This document shows positions 7,711-15,328 of a DNA stretch of 42,609 nucleotides, piece by piece. How positions within the stretch are numbered: the first letter of the stretch is position 1; every line of letters starts with the position of its first letter. The notes under the pieces were generated by a model. That model was not told where the DNA came from. It did not search any database and saw only the letters and a program-made list of their open reading frames with translations. Origin of the DNA: Bacillota bacterium (lineage in GTDB: Bacteria; Bacillota_I; Bacilli_A; Izemoplasmatales; Hujiaoplasmataceae); contig JAKLGB010000002.1 in the NCBI GenBank assembly GCA_022710895.1, positions 20,344 to 62,952 on the forward strand, given 5' to 3'. The translations under genes and the position numbers were made by a program.

Positions 7711-7756
7711 CGTCAAATGTTAACACTCTGTGCAAGCGGGGTGTTAACATTTGACG
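7711..7756. repeat. Perfect 16-bp inverted repeat
   Basis: CGTCAAATGTTAACAC (7711-7726) and GTGTTAACATTTGACG (7741-7756) are exact reverse complements separated by 14 bases. Each arm also contains the 8-bp palindrome TGTTAACA. No T-run follows, so it is not an intrinsic terminator. It could be an operator pair, a recombination site, or the relic of a small mobile element. Confidence 0.9.
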
Positions 7757-8012
7757 TATACAATTATGAGGGCAATTCCACGCATCATTAAGTTCCGTTT
7801 GGATACGGGTTTTATGATCGACCTTAATTTTTCGGAGTATATTTGGTACTTTTGGTAAAAATGAATGGATCTAGATCCAAACAAAGGGCATGAAGATACG
7901 GAAGACCCAAGATCACTGATTACAAACCACTTAAGCCAACCAAAAAAATGATCCGAATTGTTATATTCAAACAACAGTTTAGTTATTCAACCGATATTCA
8001 ACGGATAAGTTA

Positions 8013-8040
8013 TTGTCTTCCCCAATATTTCATTTATAAT
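8013..8040 (+). promoter_or_regulatory. Promoter for the XRE regulator
   Basis: TTGTCT (8013-8018) and TATAAT (8035-8040) with a 16-base spacer, 38 bases before the start codon. Confidence 0.65.
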
Positions 8041-8078
8041 TAAGTCGTAGCTTGGAAAAACAAAAAGGAGATATCAAA

Positions 8079-9164
8079 ATGAACATTTATTTAGCGGAAA
8101 AGCTTAAAAACCTTAGATTTGAGAAGAGTGTTTCTCAGGAAAAATTGGCGCAATACTTGAACGTATCATTTCAAGCAGTCAGCAAGTGGGAAACAGGAAA
8201 TACATTCCCAGACATCTCTTTACTTCCCGATATCGCAAGGTTTTTCGGTATAACGGTGGACGATTTGCTCTGCGTGGAGAAGCTTGACGAGAAAAAGTTG
8301 TTTCAGGAATATAGTGCCAAAACCTCCGACTTGCACCGTTGCGGGAAATACGAGGAAGTTCTTGCGTTGTGGCAGGAAGCATTTAAGCGAATGCCGAACA
8401 GCATTGACGTGAAGGAAATGCTGATGTCGAGTTATTTTGATACTGACCGAAAAAAATATTTCAATGAATTCGTTGAACTTGCCACCGAAATTTACAACAG
8501 CGCGGCAGAAGGCCAGGCTGCTCCGATGTATTACAAGGGTCAGGCGATTGCTCAACTCGCGAGAACCTATTCCGAGCGTTGCGATGATGAACTTGCGCAG
8601 AAATGGGCTTCAAGATCGGTTTCTATTTTCAATTCTAAAGAAATCATCAATTCGCTTATCGATAAAGGCGAACGATTAGTTGGGGATGTGGCATTCTGCA
8701 TGTATTGGTTTTTGGAAGAAATGTACTATATGGCCACCCGCGTTGGAAACGATAACGAAATAAAGTTGGGTTACACATACAAACAGGACTGTTTGATAAC
8801 CGTGGCAAACATTTTTGAAACAGTATACCGAAATGATGACATGGGATTCGAGGAGTTCCAGCACTTACTCAGTCTCCATACGGGGATAGCGGAATTTGAA
8901 GTAAGCCATAATAACAACGAAACGGTCATTCGTGATCATCTTGAGAGAGCGATGGAATGTTGTATGAAGTCCATCGCCGTCAAAGCCCATAAACTAACAC
9001 ATCCGATGCTATATGGCTGGTGGGGGGTATTGGATACTCCGAGCGACAAAGAAATCAATCTGAGACTAATGAGAAAAACATTGGAAAAAGGGGCATACGA
9101 CGAATACCGCGATTCAGAATGGTTTATTGCCCTTGAAAACAAACTGTCCAAATGTTTATTGTGA
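8079..9164 (+). CDS. XRE-family transcriptional regulator with helical C-terminal domain
   Basis: 361-residue predicted DNA-binding protein. Residues ~5-62 are a clear XRE helix-turn-helix (VSQEKLAQYLNVSFQAVSKW, then the family motif TGNTFPDISLLPDIARFFGI and VDDLL). The rest is helical and hydrophilic with TPR-like spacing and no membrane segment; its ligand is unknown. ATG 8079 has AAAGGAG nine bases upstream. Codons are richer in A and T than in neighbouring genes, and the gene lies directly after a tRNA array, a common entry point for foreign DNA, so recent acquisition is likely. It has its own promoter and terminator and no evident partner. Confidence 0.85.
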   Translation: MNIYLAEKLKNLRFEKSVSQEKLAQYLNVSFQAVSKWETGNTFPDISLLPDIARFFGITVDDLLCVEKLDEKKLFQEYSAKTSDLHRCGKYEEVLALWQEAFKRMPNSIDVKEMLMSSYFDTDRKKYFNEFVELATEIYNSAAEGQAAPMYYKGQAIAQLARTYSERCDDELAQKWASRSVSIFNSKEIINSLIDKGERLVGDVAFCMYWFLEEMYYMATRVGNDNEIKLGYTYKQDCLITVANIFETVYRNDDMGFEEFQHLLSLHTGIAEFEVSHNNNETVIRDHLERAMECCMKSIAVKAHKLTHPMLYGWWGVLDTPSDKEINLRLMRKTLEKGAYDEYRDSEWFIALENKLSKCLL

Positions 9165-9168
9165 AAGG

Positions 9169-9211
9169 AAGCGTCGTCAGAAGTCGAAATTGCCTATGAC
9201 GACGCTTTTTT
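9169..9211 (+). terminator. Terminator after the XRE regulator
   Basis: AGCGTCGTCA (9170-9179) pairs perfectly with TGACGACGCT (9197-9206); a T-run follows. Confidence 0.85.
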
Positions 9212-9435
9212 GAATGTGGATAGGTATGGAAATGAATTAGTGGGTCAGTGTCCCATATGTATAGGTAGAAAAAAGTTCAATCCTACTATCTGTCATTCCG
9301 AACAACTCGGAGGTGGCCCGGGAATAATATGTGCCACTCCCATTGAAAGAGTAACTTACAACTCTGAAATAGCGCACCATGCAATTTTTCCGCGAAAACA
9401 TGATAAACTTTCGAATTACAAGACAGTAATCAAAT
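9212..9435. other. Intergenic stretch without a supported gene
   Basis: About 225 bases between two terminators. Open frames exist on both strands (75 codons plus, 92 codons minus), but neither has a Shine-Dalgarno or a domain I recognise. Two T-tailed hairpins flank it, so a short transcript or a decayed gene is possible. Confidence 0.5.
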
Positions 9436-9467
9436 AAAGGCATTTTCCTCGGAGAAGTGCCTTTTTG
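9436..9467 (+). terminator. Second terminator downstream of the XRE regulator
   Basis: AAAGGCA (9436-9442) pairs with TGCCTTT (9458-9464), extended by imperfect pairs, and the right arm runs into five T. Confidence 0.7.
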
Positions 9468-9495
9468 TTGTCTCAAAGTCCGATTTTGATAAAAT
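9468..9495 (+). promoter_or_regulatory. Promoter of the candidate small RNA / leader
   Basis: TTGTCT (9468-9473) and TAAAAT (9490-9495) with a 16-base spacer. Predicted start near 9502, followed by the structured element and a terminator. Confidence 0.6.
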
Positions 9496-9501
9496 ATGAC
9501 G

Positions 9502-9593
9502 GAAAAAAATGCCATTCTCCATCACAACCCGCTCAAGCCAAAATCGGCGGGGAATCTCCCCAGCGGTTCTGACGAGGCCGGCCTCTTTTTTTT
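9502..9593 (+). ncRNA. Candidate structured small RNA or riboswitch-like leader
   Basis: About 92 bases from the predicted start to the end of a T8 tail. CCGCT (9529-9533) pairs with AGCGG (9562-9566) and encloses two hairpins, GCC/GGC (9537-9539 with 9546-9548) and GGGGA/TCCCC (9549-9553 with 9557-9561), giving a compact three-way junction with almost no unpaired joints. The palindrome GAGGCCGGCCTC (9574-9585) then runs into eight T. The lipoprotein start codon is 75 bases further on, so the element could be a free small RNA or an attenuating leader. It matches no RNA family I recognise. No open frame of note lies inside. Confidence 0.45.
9574..9593 (+). terminator. Terminator of the candidate small RNA
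   Basis: GAGG-CCGG-CCTC hairpin followed by eight T. The stem is only 4 bp with a 4-base loop, but it is GC-rich and the tail is strong. Confidence 0.65.
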
Positions 9594-9667
9594 AAGCATC
9601 TCACCCAGTATATTTGATTGATGGGTCTATAATGAAATTGTAAGACAAAGATAAAGAGGTGAAAACC

Positions 9668-10105
9668 ATGAAATCGAAAATTCTTTCCATTATGACCCTA
9701 ATTATTCTGTCGTTCGCCCTCGCTGCTTGCGATGGGCAAACGAGCACTACGTCCCCCATTTCCTCCACTACTCCCGCGGTCACCGCGACTTCAACCACCA
9801 CATCCACTTCCACAACCACCACATCCACTTCCACAACCACCACATCCACTTCCACAACTCAATCCGTAACGCTCCGTTCCTTCACGCTTGCCGAACTGGC
9901 GGTGTTTGATGGCCATTCAGGAACGACGGCTTATATCGCCGTGAACGGGATCGTTTATGACGTGACCGATGTCGCAGAATGGACCAACGGATGGCACAAA
10001 GGAATGCATCTAGCCGGAACCGACGCGACCGCCGCGTTTGCCGACAGCTCGCATTCATCCGCTTTTTTGGGCCAACTTGAAATCGTCGGGACCTTGCTTG
10101 ACTGA
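9668..10105 (+). CDS. Lipoprotein with cytochrome-b5-like heme/steroid-binding domain
   Basis: 145-residue predicted surface lipoprotein. Residues 1-20 form a signal peptide ending in a lipobox (LAAC), so Cys 20 should be lipidated. A ~45-residue Thr/Ser linker follows, including a heptad (TTSTSTT) encoded by three exact 21-bp DNA repeats. The C-terminal ~80 residues match the small cytochrome-b5-like family: LAVFDGHSGTTAYIAVNGIV, YDVTDVAEW, then HKGMHLAGTDATAAF and a late His in DSSHSSAFL. The His residues could be heme ligands. AGAGGTG precedes ATG 9668. A -10-like TATAAT at 9628 may give it its own promoter; otherwise it depends on read-through from 9468. The domain call is good; the ligand is unknown. 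Confidence 0.8.
   Translation: MKSKILSIMTLIILSFALAACDGQTSTTSPISSTTPAVTATSTTTSTSTTTTSTSTTTTSTSTTQSVTLRSFTLAELAVFDGHSGTTAYIAVNGIVYDVTDVAEWTNGWHKGMHLAGTDATAAFADSSHSSAFLGQLEIVGTLLD
9793..9855 (+). repeat. Three tandem 21-bp repeats inside the lipoprotein linker
   Basis: AACCACCACATCCACTTCCAC occurs three times in exact tandem (9793-9813, 9814-9834, 9835-9855). The unit is 7 codons long, so copy-number change would alter linker length without a frameshift. Confidence 0.95.
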
Positions 10106-10170
10106 ATGGTTATAGGCTAACCGGGTTCGAAACCGGTTTGACTAAAAGCCGGAAGCGATCAAGAAGACAA

Positions 10171-10195
10171 AATCCGCCTGCGGGCGGGTTTTTTT
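10171..10195 (+). terminator. Terminator after the lipoprotein
   Basis: ATCCGCC (10172-10178) pairs with GGCGGGT (10183-10189) with one G-U pair and a four-base loop, running into seven T. Confidence 0.85.
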
Positions 10196-10271
10196 GTTAT
10201 ATTAAACACATGAATTTTCATCGGGGAAAAAGCGGTATTTTGGTAAAAAGCAGACGAGCGCGAACCTGTTT

Positions 10272-10280
10272 TGGTAAAAT
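10272..10280 (+). promoter_or_regulatory. Extended -10 promoter for the YwaF-like gene
   Basis: TGGTAAAAT (TGn plus TAAAAT), 40 bases before the start. A second TTTTGGTAAAAA lies about 34 bases upstream. No clear -35. Confidence 0.5.
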
Positions 10281-10319
10281 GGAATCGATCCGGATAATCT
10301 TCATCGGAGGTTCACCGTC

Positions 10320-11132
10320 ATGATATGGACCGCCAGCGACCTTTTCTGGTCCGAAACCAATTTACGAACTTTGCTGCCTGCCACCTTTTTGATGGCGGCT
10401 TTTGCCTTGCTCCTGCGCCGTTTGATTGGAACTCGGGAACGGCCCCTCAAGAACCTTCCCTTCCAAATCCTAACGGTTTTTCTCATTGTTATCGAAATAA
10501 TCAAACAAGTTCGGGAGATTCGGGGAGGGGCGTATTCCACTTGGTCTTTACCGCTGCATTTCTCCAGCATTTATCTCTATCTTTTCCCATTGACTCATTT
10601 TTCAAAGGGAAGGTTTCGAGAGGCCATGGCGGGTGCGACCGTCGTGGCGGCGGGAATGACCACGATCGGTACCCTGCTGTTTCCGATGACCGTTTTCGGA
10701 AATTCGGCAGAAAGCTACTTCCTTAGTTTTGACGCTTTTCATACCATCACGTTCCATTATGTGATTATTTTATATTTTTTCCTCTTCATCGCCTTGGAAG
10801 TCAATAAGCCCGATTGGAAACGGGATGTGCGGACCGTGTTTTGGATGGTCACCCTTTTTTCGGTGGTGGCCGGAACCGCAGCCAATCTTCTGGAAACCAA
10901 CTTCACCAGTTTCTATACCTGTGCCTTTCCTCCGGTGGAAGCGATGCGAATGTCTTTGCATAGCAGGTTCGGGGAGACCGCGGGTCAAACGATTTATGGC
11001 TTGTTTATGTATGTGTGCATCCTTGCAGATTCGACCCTGGCTTTATTATTGTATCGCTCCCTCGATCGCCTGATTCGCTTTTTCCCGATCGGAATACAGG
11101 AAACGATGCGGACCTCCACTCAAGACTCCTAG
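10320..11132 (+). CDS. YwaF/TMEM164-like integral membrane protein
   Basis: 270-residue protein with about seven predicted membrane helices (first near residues 17-35, last near 238-256). The conserved stretch STWSLPLHFSSIYLYLFPL resembles the LPLHxCxL motif of the YwaF family, related to eukaryotic TMEM164, for which acyltransferase activity has been proposed. The pattern of His residues in membrane segments (LPLHF, FHTITFHYVI) fits that superfamily. GGAGG lies nine bases before ATG 10320. It is a single-gene unit between two terminators. Biochemical role in bacteria is unknown; family placement is by motif memory only. Confidence 0.65.
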   Translation: MIWTASDLFWSETNLRTLLPATFLMAAFALLLRRLIGTRERPLKNLPFQILTVFLIVIEIIKQVREIRGGAYSTWSLPLHFSSIYLYLFPLTHFSKGRFREAMAGATVVAAGMTTIGTLLFPMTVFGNSAESYFLSFDAFHTITFHYVIILYFFLFIALEVNKPDWKRDVRTVFWMVTLFSVVAGTAANLLETNFTSFYTCAFPPVEAMRMSLHSRFGETAGQTIYGLFMYVCILADSTLALLLYRSLDRLIRFFPIGIQETMRTSTQDS

Positions 11133-11147
11133 ACAAGGAGTCTTTTT
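11122..11147 (+). terminator. Terminator overlapping the stop of the YwaF-like gene
   Basis: AAGACTCCT (11122-11130) pairs with AGGAGTCTT (11136-11144), five-base loop, followed by T. The TAG stop lies at the stem-loop border. Confidence 0.9.
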
Positions 11148-11222
11148 CATCTTTGATGAACCTGATGAAACGCTCAAAAAAACAGGGTCACAAAACAAAA
11201 TCCCGGAACCCAAACCAAAGGG

Positions 11223-11251
11223 TTGACATTCAGGGGATATTATAGAATAAT
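11223..11251 (+). promoter_or_regulatory. Promoter of potABCD
   Basis: TTGACA (11223-11228) and AATAAT (11246-11251) with a 17-base spacer. Predicted start near 11258, which coincides with the base of the leader hairpin. Confidence 0.75.
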
Positions 11252-11256
11252 ATAAG

Positions 11257-11322
11257 TGCGTTTGCTTGATGGGAAAAAGGACGAAACAGGCTTTGTCCGT
11301 TGGCTTTTTCCGGGCAAGCGCA
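11257..11322 (+). promoter_or_regulatory. Long hairpin at the 5' end of the pot mRNA
   Basis: Nested pairing: TGC/GCA (11257-11259 with 11320-11322), GCTTG/CAAGC (11264-11268 with 11315-11319), GGAAAAAG/CTTTTTCC (11272-11279 with 11304-11311), GAC/GTC (11280-11282 with 11295-11297). It begins at the predicted transcript end and leaves the potA ribosome site free. It could stabilise the mRNA or sense a ligand; no T-run follows the stem. Confidence 0.55.
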
Positions 11323-11373
11323 TTTGTTTTACATGCGGGCACGGTGATGTTCGTGCCTTTCGGAGGTGCCGCA

Positions 11374-12417
11374 ATGAGCAAAAAAATGATTGTCCTGAAC
11401 CATATCTACAAAAGTTACGGCGACCTCAAAGTCCTCGATGATTTCAATCTTTACATCAACGAAAACGAATTCATCACCCTCTTGGGTCCTTCCGGATGCG
11501 GAAAGACCACCTGTTTGCGTCTGATCGGCGGGTTTGAGGCTCCCGACTCTGGGACCATCGAATTTGATGGGAAAATCATCAATGGTCTAGAACCCAACCA
11601 GCGCGAGATCAACACCTGTTTCCAAAAATACGCTCTCTTCCCTCACTTGGATGTTTTTGGCAACATCGCTTTTGGGCTTCGATTAAAAAAGATTCCCAAA
11701 GAGGAAATCACCCAAAGGGTCGAGGAAGTGCTTCGACTGGTGAAGATGGAAGGATTGGGGTCTCGGACCGTGTCCACCCTTTCGGGCGGACAACAGCAGC
11801 GCGTGGCCATCGCCAGGGCGATCGTCAATCGCCCCAAAGTCCTGCTCCTCGATGAACCCCTCGGGGCCCTAGATCTTAAGCTACGGCAGGAAATGCAGTA
11901 CGAATTGAAGGAGATGCAAAAGGAACTCGGCATCACTTTCGTTTATGTCACCCACGATCAGGAAGAAGCATTGACGATGTCGGATACGATCGTGATCATG
12001 AATGAAGGAAAAATCCTGCAAATCGGTACTCCCGAAGACATCTATAACGAACCCAAAAATCGTTTCGTGGCCAATTTCATCGGCGAGTCGAATCTTTTTG
12101 AGGGAATCATGCACGAAGATTACCTTGTGGAATTTTGCGGTCGATCCTTTGAGTGTGTCGACAAAGGTTTCCGAAAGGACGAACCGGTCGATGTCGTTAT
12201 CCGTCCCGAAGACTTTGACTTCGTTCCCCCATCGAAAGGAAAAATCGTCGGCATCGTCGATTCTCTGCTCTTTAAAGGGGTTCATTATGAAATCAATGTG
12301 ATCGTCGATGGCCGTGAGTATACGATTCACACCACTAAATTCCGTGACATCGGGGTCAAGGTCGGACTGTCGGTCGATCCCGACAACATCCATGTCATGA
12401 AACGGAGCGGGGCATGA
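11374..12417 (+). CDS. potA: Spermidine/putrescine ABC transporter ATP-binding protein
   Basis: 347-residue ATPase that powers polyamine import from the inner face of the membrane. Walker [10 protein letters not shown] is at residues 38-46, the ABC signature LSGGQQQR at 136-143, Walker B LLLDEP at 157-162, the switch His in VTHD at 194, and a TOBE-type domain occupies the last ~100 residues ([10 protein letters not shown]). ATG 11374 is chosen for CGGAGGTG just upstream; longer in-frame starts upstream lie in the leader hairpin. The stop overlaps potB (ATGA). The substrate is inferred from potD and gene order. Confidence 0.93.
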   Translation: MSKKMIVLNHIYKSYGDLKVLDDFNLYINENEFITLLGPSGCGKTTCLRLIGGFEAPDSGTIEFDGKIINGLEPNQREINTCFQKYALFPHLDVFGNIAFGLRLKKIPKEEITQRVEEVLRLVKMEGLGSRTVSTLSGGQQQRVAIARAIVNRPKVLLLDEPLGALDLKLRQEMQYELKEMQKELGITFVYVTHDQEEALTMSDTIVIMNEGKILQIGTPEDIYNEPKNRFVANFIGESNLFEGIMHEDYLVEFCGRSFECVDKGFRKDEPVDVVIRPEDFDFVPPSKGKIVGIVDSLLFKGVHYEINVIVDGREYTIHTTKFRDIGVKVGLSVDPDNIHVMKRSGA

Positions 12418-13250
12418 ACCGGCTCCGTCGATATTCCTTGCCCTATCTCGTGTGGATGGGGATTTTCATCCTGATTCCCACGGTGGTGTTGTTGATATTG
12501 GCATTCTCGGATCTTTCCCTTTACCGACCCGGGACTTTTCGACTTTCCTTGGCCAATTTCGCGATTTTTTCCTTGCCGACGACTCAACGTGCGATATGGA
12601 ATTCTTTTCGTTTTGCCGGCATCGCCGCCGCGATTTGCTTTATTATCGGATATCCTGTCGCTTTTTATCTTTCAAAACTCGGAATTCGGGTTCGCAAAAT
12701 CCTGATTTCGCTTCTCATTGTTCCCCTGTGGTCGAACATGCTTCTGCGAATCAATGCCTGGGAAAAAATCTTTACCGCCAACTCGATCGTTACCGATGTC
12801 TTCGGCCTCTCGATCAGTTTGGTCGGAACCGATGCCGCCATCGTTTTGGGTATGGTCGCCATGTATCTTCCGTTCATGGTGTTTCCGATCTTTTCCGTTC
12901 TCGAAAAAATGGATCCCAAACTGGTTGAAGCGGCCCGAGACCTTGGGGCGAACGATGTTCAAACTTTTTTTCGGGTGGTTTTCCCGCTTTCCGGAGGCGG
13001 GGTGATCTCCGGATTCGTGATGACCTTTTTGCCCGCCCTGACCACCTTTGTACTTCCGGCGTACCTCGGGTTGGGAAAATATACCCTCATCGGCACCCTG
13101 ATTGAGTCCAAGTTCATCAAAGAGGCCGCCGACAGCCGCGCTTTGAGCATCAACCAAGGCAGTTTGATCTCACTGTTTCTCATGATTCTGTCGATCACCG
13201 CCTTCCTATTGGTGATCCGGGTCGACAAGGAAGGAGAGACCTTGATATGA
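12414..13250 (+). CDS. potB: Spermidine/putrescine ABC transporter permease PotB
   Basis: 278-residue membrane subunit with six predicted helices. The EAA loop that docks on the ATPase is visible as [20 protein letters not shown]. The start overlaps potA and the stop overlaps potC, four bases each, so the operon is translationally coupled. The N-terminal [20 protein letters not shown] is the typical first helix of PotB-type permeases. Confidence 0.92.
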   Translation: MNRLRRYSLPYLVWMGIFILIPTVVLLILAFSDLSLYRPGTFRLSLANFAIFSLPTTQRAIWNSFRFAGIAAAICFIIGYPVAFYLSKLGIRVRKILISLLIVPLWSNMLLRINAWEKIFTANSIVTDVFGLSISLVGTDAAIVLGMVAMYLPFMVFPIFSVLEKMDPKLVEAARDLGANDVQTFFRVVFPLSGGGVISGFVMTFLPALTTFVLPAYLGLGKYTLIGTLIESKFIKEAADSRALSINQGSLISLFLMILSITAFLLVIRVDKEGETLI

Positions 13251-14068
13251 GGAAAGTCCTTCGCGATCGCCTGTACAAAGGCATCGGTTTGACATTTTTG
13301 GCAGCCACTCTGTTGATCCTGTATGCCCCGATCCTTGTCATCCTCGTACTTTCGGTGAACGATTCTCGGCGTGGATACGCCTGGGAGGGGTTCACTTTGA
13401 AGTGGTATTCCGCTCTCTTCACGGGATCGGCTTTGACCGAACCCATCCTGAACACTTTGGCCGTAGCTTTCACCGCCACTGCCGTCGCGACGGTTCTCGG
13501 AACTATCTTTGCCATTGGAATCAACGCGTTGGAAAAGAAACGACGGGTAAAAATGGTCCTGCTCAACAATATTCCGGTGGTGAACCCCGACATCGTTACC
13601 GCGATTTCGCTGATGATCGTCTTTTCCCTGTTGTCCTTAACTTTCGGGTTTGGGACCGTTCTGCTCGCTCACATCTTTTTTTCGATGCCTTACGTCATCT
13701 TGTCGATTCTTCCCGCCCTCCGGAAACTCGATGCCAATCTCTATGAAGCGGGATTGGATTTGGGGTGCAGTCGTGGACAAGCCGTAACCAAGGTCATCCT
13801 TCCCAACATCGCGACCGGCATTTTTTCCGGAGCGATGATGGCTTTCACGATGTCGATCGACGATTTTGTCATCACCTATTTCACTTCGGGCGCGAATTAC
13901 ATGAATGTGTCGACTTGGCTTTATTCCAAACTACGGCTTCCCCAAGCTTTTACCCCGGCCGCCTACGCTTACAATATCATCATTTTTGCAGTGACGATTG
14001 CGGTGATCGTCTCGTCCAATCTCGTCAATGTCCGAAAGGAGCGTCTAAAAAATGAAAAAATCGGTTAG
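13247..14068 (+). CDS. potC: Spermidine/putrescine ABC transporter permease PotC
   Basis: 273-residue partner permease with six predicted helices. The EAA-like loop reads EAGLDLGCSRGQAVTKVILP, followed by the PotC-typical AFTMSIDDFVITYFTSG. The C-terminus overlaps potD by 17 bases in another frame. PotB and PotC form the heterodimeric channel through which PotD delivers substrate. Confidence 0.93.
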   Translation: MRKVLRDRLYKGIGLTFLAATLLILYAPILVILVLSVNDSRRGYAWEGFTLKWYSALFTGSALTEPILNTLAVAFTATAVATVLGTIFAIGINALEKKRRVKMVLLNNIPVVNPDIVTAISLMIVFSLLSLTFGFGTVLLAHIFFSMPYVILSILPALRKLDANLYEAGLDLGCSRGQAVTKVILPNIATGIFSGAMMAFTMSIDDFVITYFTSGANYMNVSTWLYSKLRLPQAFTPAAYAYNIIIFAVTIAVIVSSNLVNVRKERLKNEKIG

Positions 14069-15119
14069 TTGCCTCGTTCTTTTGCTCTCTATTCTGGTTC
14101 TGGTGGGCTGCAATGCTCGTCCCACGCTTCACATCGTCAATTGGGGCGACTATATGGATCCCGATCTCATTGCCCAATTCGAAGCGGAATACCATTGCAA
14201 GGTCAACGAAAAAATCGCCACTTCCAATGAAGCCATCGCTTCCGTTTTGGAAGCTTCCGCTTCCCCCTATGACTTGGCGGTACCTTCTGAATATATGGTC
14301 CAGAAACTGATCGATCTCGGTTTGGTCTCTCCGATCGATTTCTCTCGGTTGGAACATTGGGAGAACGTCACGGTTTTTCCCGAACTCGAAGCGTTGTATA
14401 CGCCGATGGGAATCGGCGATTACGTCGTTCCTTACGCTTGGGGAACGATCGGAATCCTTTACAACACCCAAAACCACCCGGAGATCGGTACGCTCATCGC
14501 CGAAGAAGGCTGGGGTGCGCTCTTCGATCATACCCAACAATATAATGTCGGAATGTACGATTCGTCTCGCGATGCCGTCGCGGCTGCTCTCCTTTATTTG
14601 GGCTATTCGGTCAACTCCGAGGATGTCGGACAACTGGCTCTCGCCGAACAGGCGTTGATTTCCGGACGGTTTTCGTGGGGAGAAGACCTCCTTCGGACCA
14701 GTGTCATTTCCGGAAACCTCGATATGGCGCTGGTTTACTCGGGTGATTTTTTGTCGGAGTACTATTTGGCCGAAGCCGACGGCATCACCATCGGTTTCGA
14801 TTATGGAGTCCCGGAAGCAGGAACCAATGTTTGGATGGATGCGTTCGTCCTGTGCTCCTCTTCGAAAAACGCCGATTTAGCCTATAAGTTCATCGACTTT
14901 TTCCTACAAGCCGATCATGCCCTTCCTAACTATGATTACATTGGGTACGCACCGTGTTATACGGAATATTTTCAAACGATGGTAACAGATTACGGATATG
15001 ATCTTCCGGTTTTCGATCCCTATCCGCAAGCAGCGGTCCGTCAGATGTATGTTTACGGATCGGATACCCGCAGCCAACGGGTCACCCAAATCCTCGCCAA
15101 CGCCAAAGACGAAGACTGA
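14052..15119 (+). CDS. potD: Spermidine/putrescine-binding lipoprotein PotD
   Basis: 355-residue extracellular solute-binding protein. Signal peptide ends in a lipobox (LVGC, Cys 20), so it is tethered to the outer face of the membrane. The mature start TLHIVNWGDYMDPDLIAQFE is diagnostic of PotD/PotF proteins, as are YDLAVPSEYMVQKLI and YAWGTIGILYNT. AAAGGAG precedes the ATG inside the end of potC. The ligand could be spermidine, putrescine or another polyamine; the sequence alone does not tell which. A terminator follows 41 bases after the stop. Confidence 0.93.
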   Translation: MKKSVSCLVLLLSILVLVGCNARPTLHIVNWGDYMDPDLIAQFEAEYHCKVNEKIATSNEAIASVLEASASPYDLAVPSEYMVQKLIDLGLVSPIDFSRLEHWENVTVFPELEALYTPMGIGDYVVPYAWGTIGILYNTQNHPEIGTLIAEEGWGALFDHTQQYNVGMYDSSRDAVAAALLYLGYSVNSEDVGQLALAEQALISGRFSWGEDLLRTSVISGNLDMALVYSGDFLSEYYLAEADGITIGFDYGVPEAGTNVWMDAFVLCSSSKNADLAYKFIDFFLQADHALPNYDYIGYAPCYTEYFQTMVTDYGYDLPVFDPYPQAAVRQMYVYGSDTRSQRVTQILANAKDED

Positions 15120-15160
15120 GTCTTTCGATGACCGAAGACTCCGCGGTTATAATTTCAAAA

Positions 15161-15189
15161 AAGGTTCTTCATTTGAAGAATCTTTTTTC
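15161..15189 (+). terminator. Terminator of the pot operon
   Basis: AGGTTCTTC (15162-15170) pairs with GAAGAATCT (15175-15183), four-base loop, followed by six T. Confidence 0.88.
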
Positions 15190-15262
15190 TTCTCCGAATC
15201 GTTCCACTCTTCGATTCGAACGCTTTTTTTCGGGCGCGTAGGCCGTTAACCCCGAAGTGGAA

Positions 15263-15290
15263 TTGACAGATTTTTCCGATGTGGTATGAT
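15263..15290 (+). promoter_or_regulatory. Promoter of the MFS_2 / acyltransferase operon
   Basis: TTGACA (15263-15268) and TATGAT (15285-15290) with a 16-base spacer plus a TGG extended -10. The predicted start near 15297 rules against translation from the ATG at 15302. Confidence 0.85.
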
Positions 15291-15328
15291 AGAAGGGATT
15301 CATGCCGTTCAGAAACGAGGACTTCCAT

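Larger units (their letters stand above)
7665..8078 (+). other. AT-richer gap between tRNA cluster and XRE regulator
   Basis: About 410 bases with no convincing gene. It holds the 16-bp perfect inverted repeat at 7711-7756 and the promoter at 8013-8040. A 76-codon open frame on the minus strand (7744-7974) has no ribosome site or recognisable domain and is not called. The base composition shifts toward A+T here and stays so through the next gene. Confidence 0.6.

Noticed and set aside
7744-7974. 76-codon open frame on the minus strand
   Set aside because: No Shine-Dalgarno, no domain, overlaps the 16-bp inverted repeat, low-complexity AT-rich composition.
9210-9515. 75-codon plus-strand and 92-codon minus-strand open frames
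   Set aside because: Both lie between or across terminators, lack ribosome sites and recognisable sequence; they may be random or decayed.
7542-9667. Attachment-site duplication of the tRNA-Pro 3' end
   Set aside because: I looked for a second copy of the tRNA 3' end downstream and did not find one; no integrase gene is present.
9793-9855. Three 21-bp tandem repeats as a CRISPR
   Set aside because: No spacers between copies and they encode a Thr/Ser linker in frame.
15302-15328. Earlier start codon for the MFS_2 carrier
   Set aside because: The predicted transcript starts about five bases before it, so its ribosome site would not be on the mRNA.
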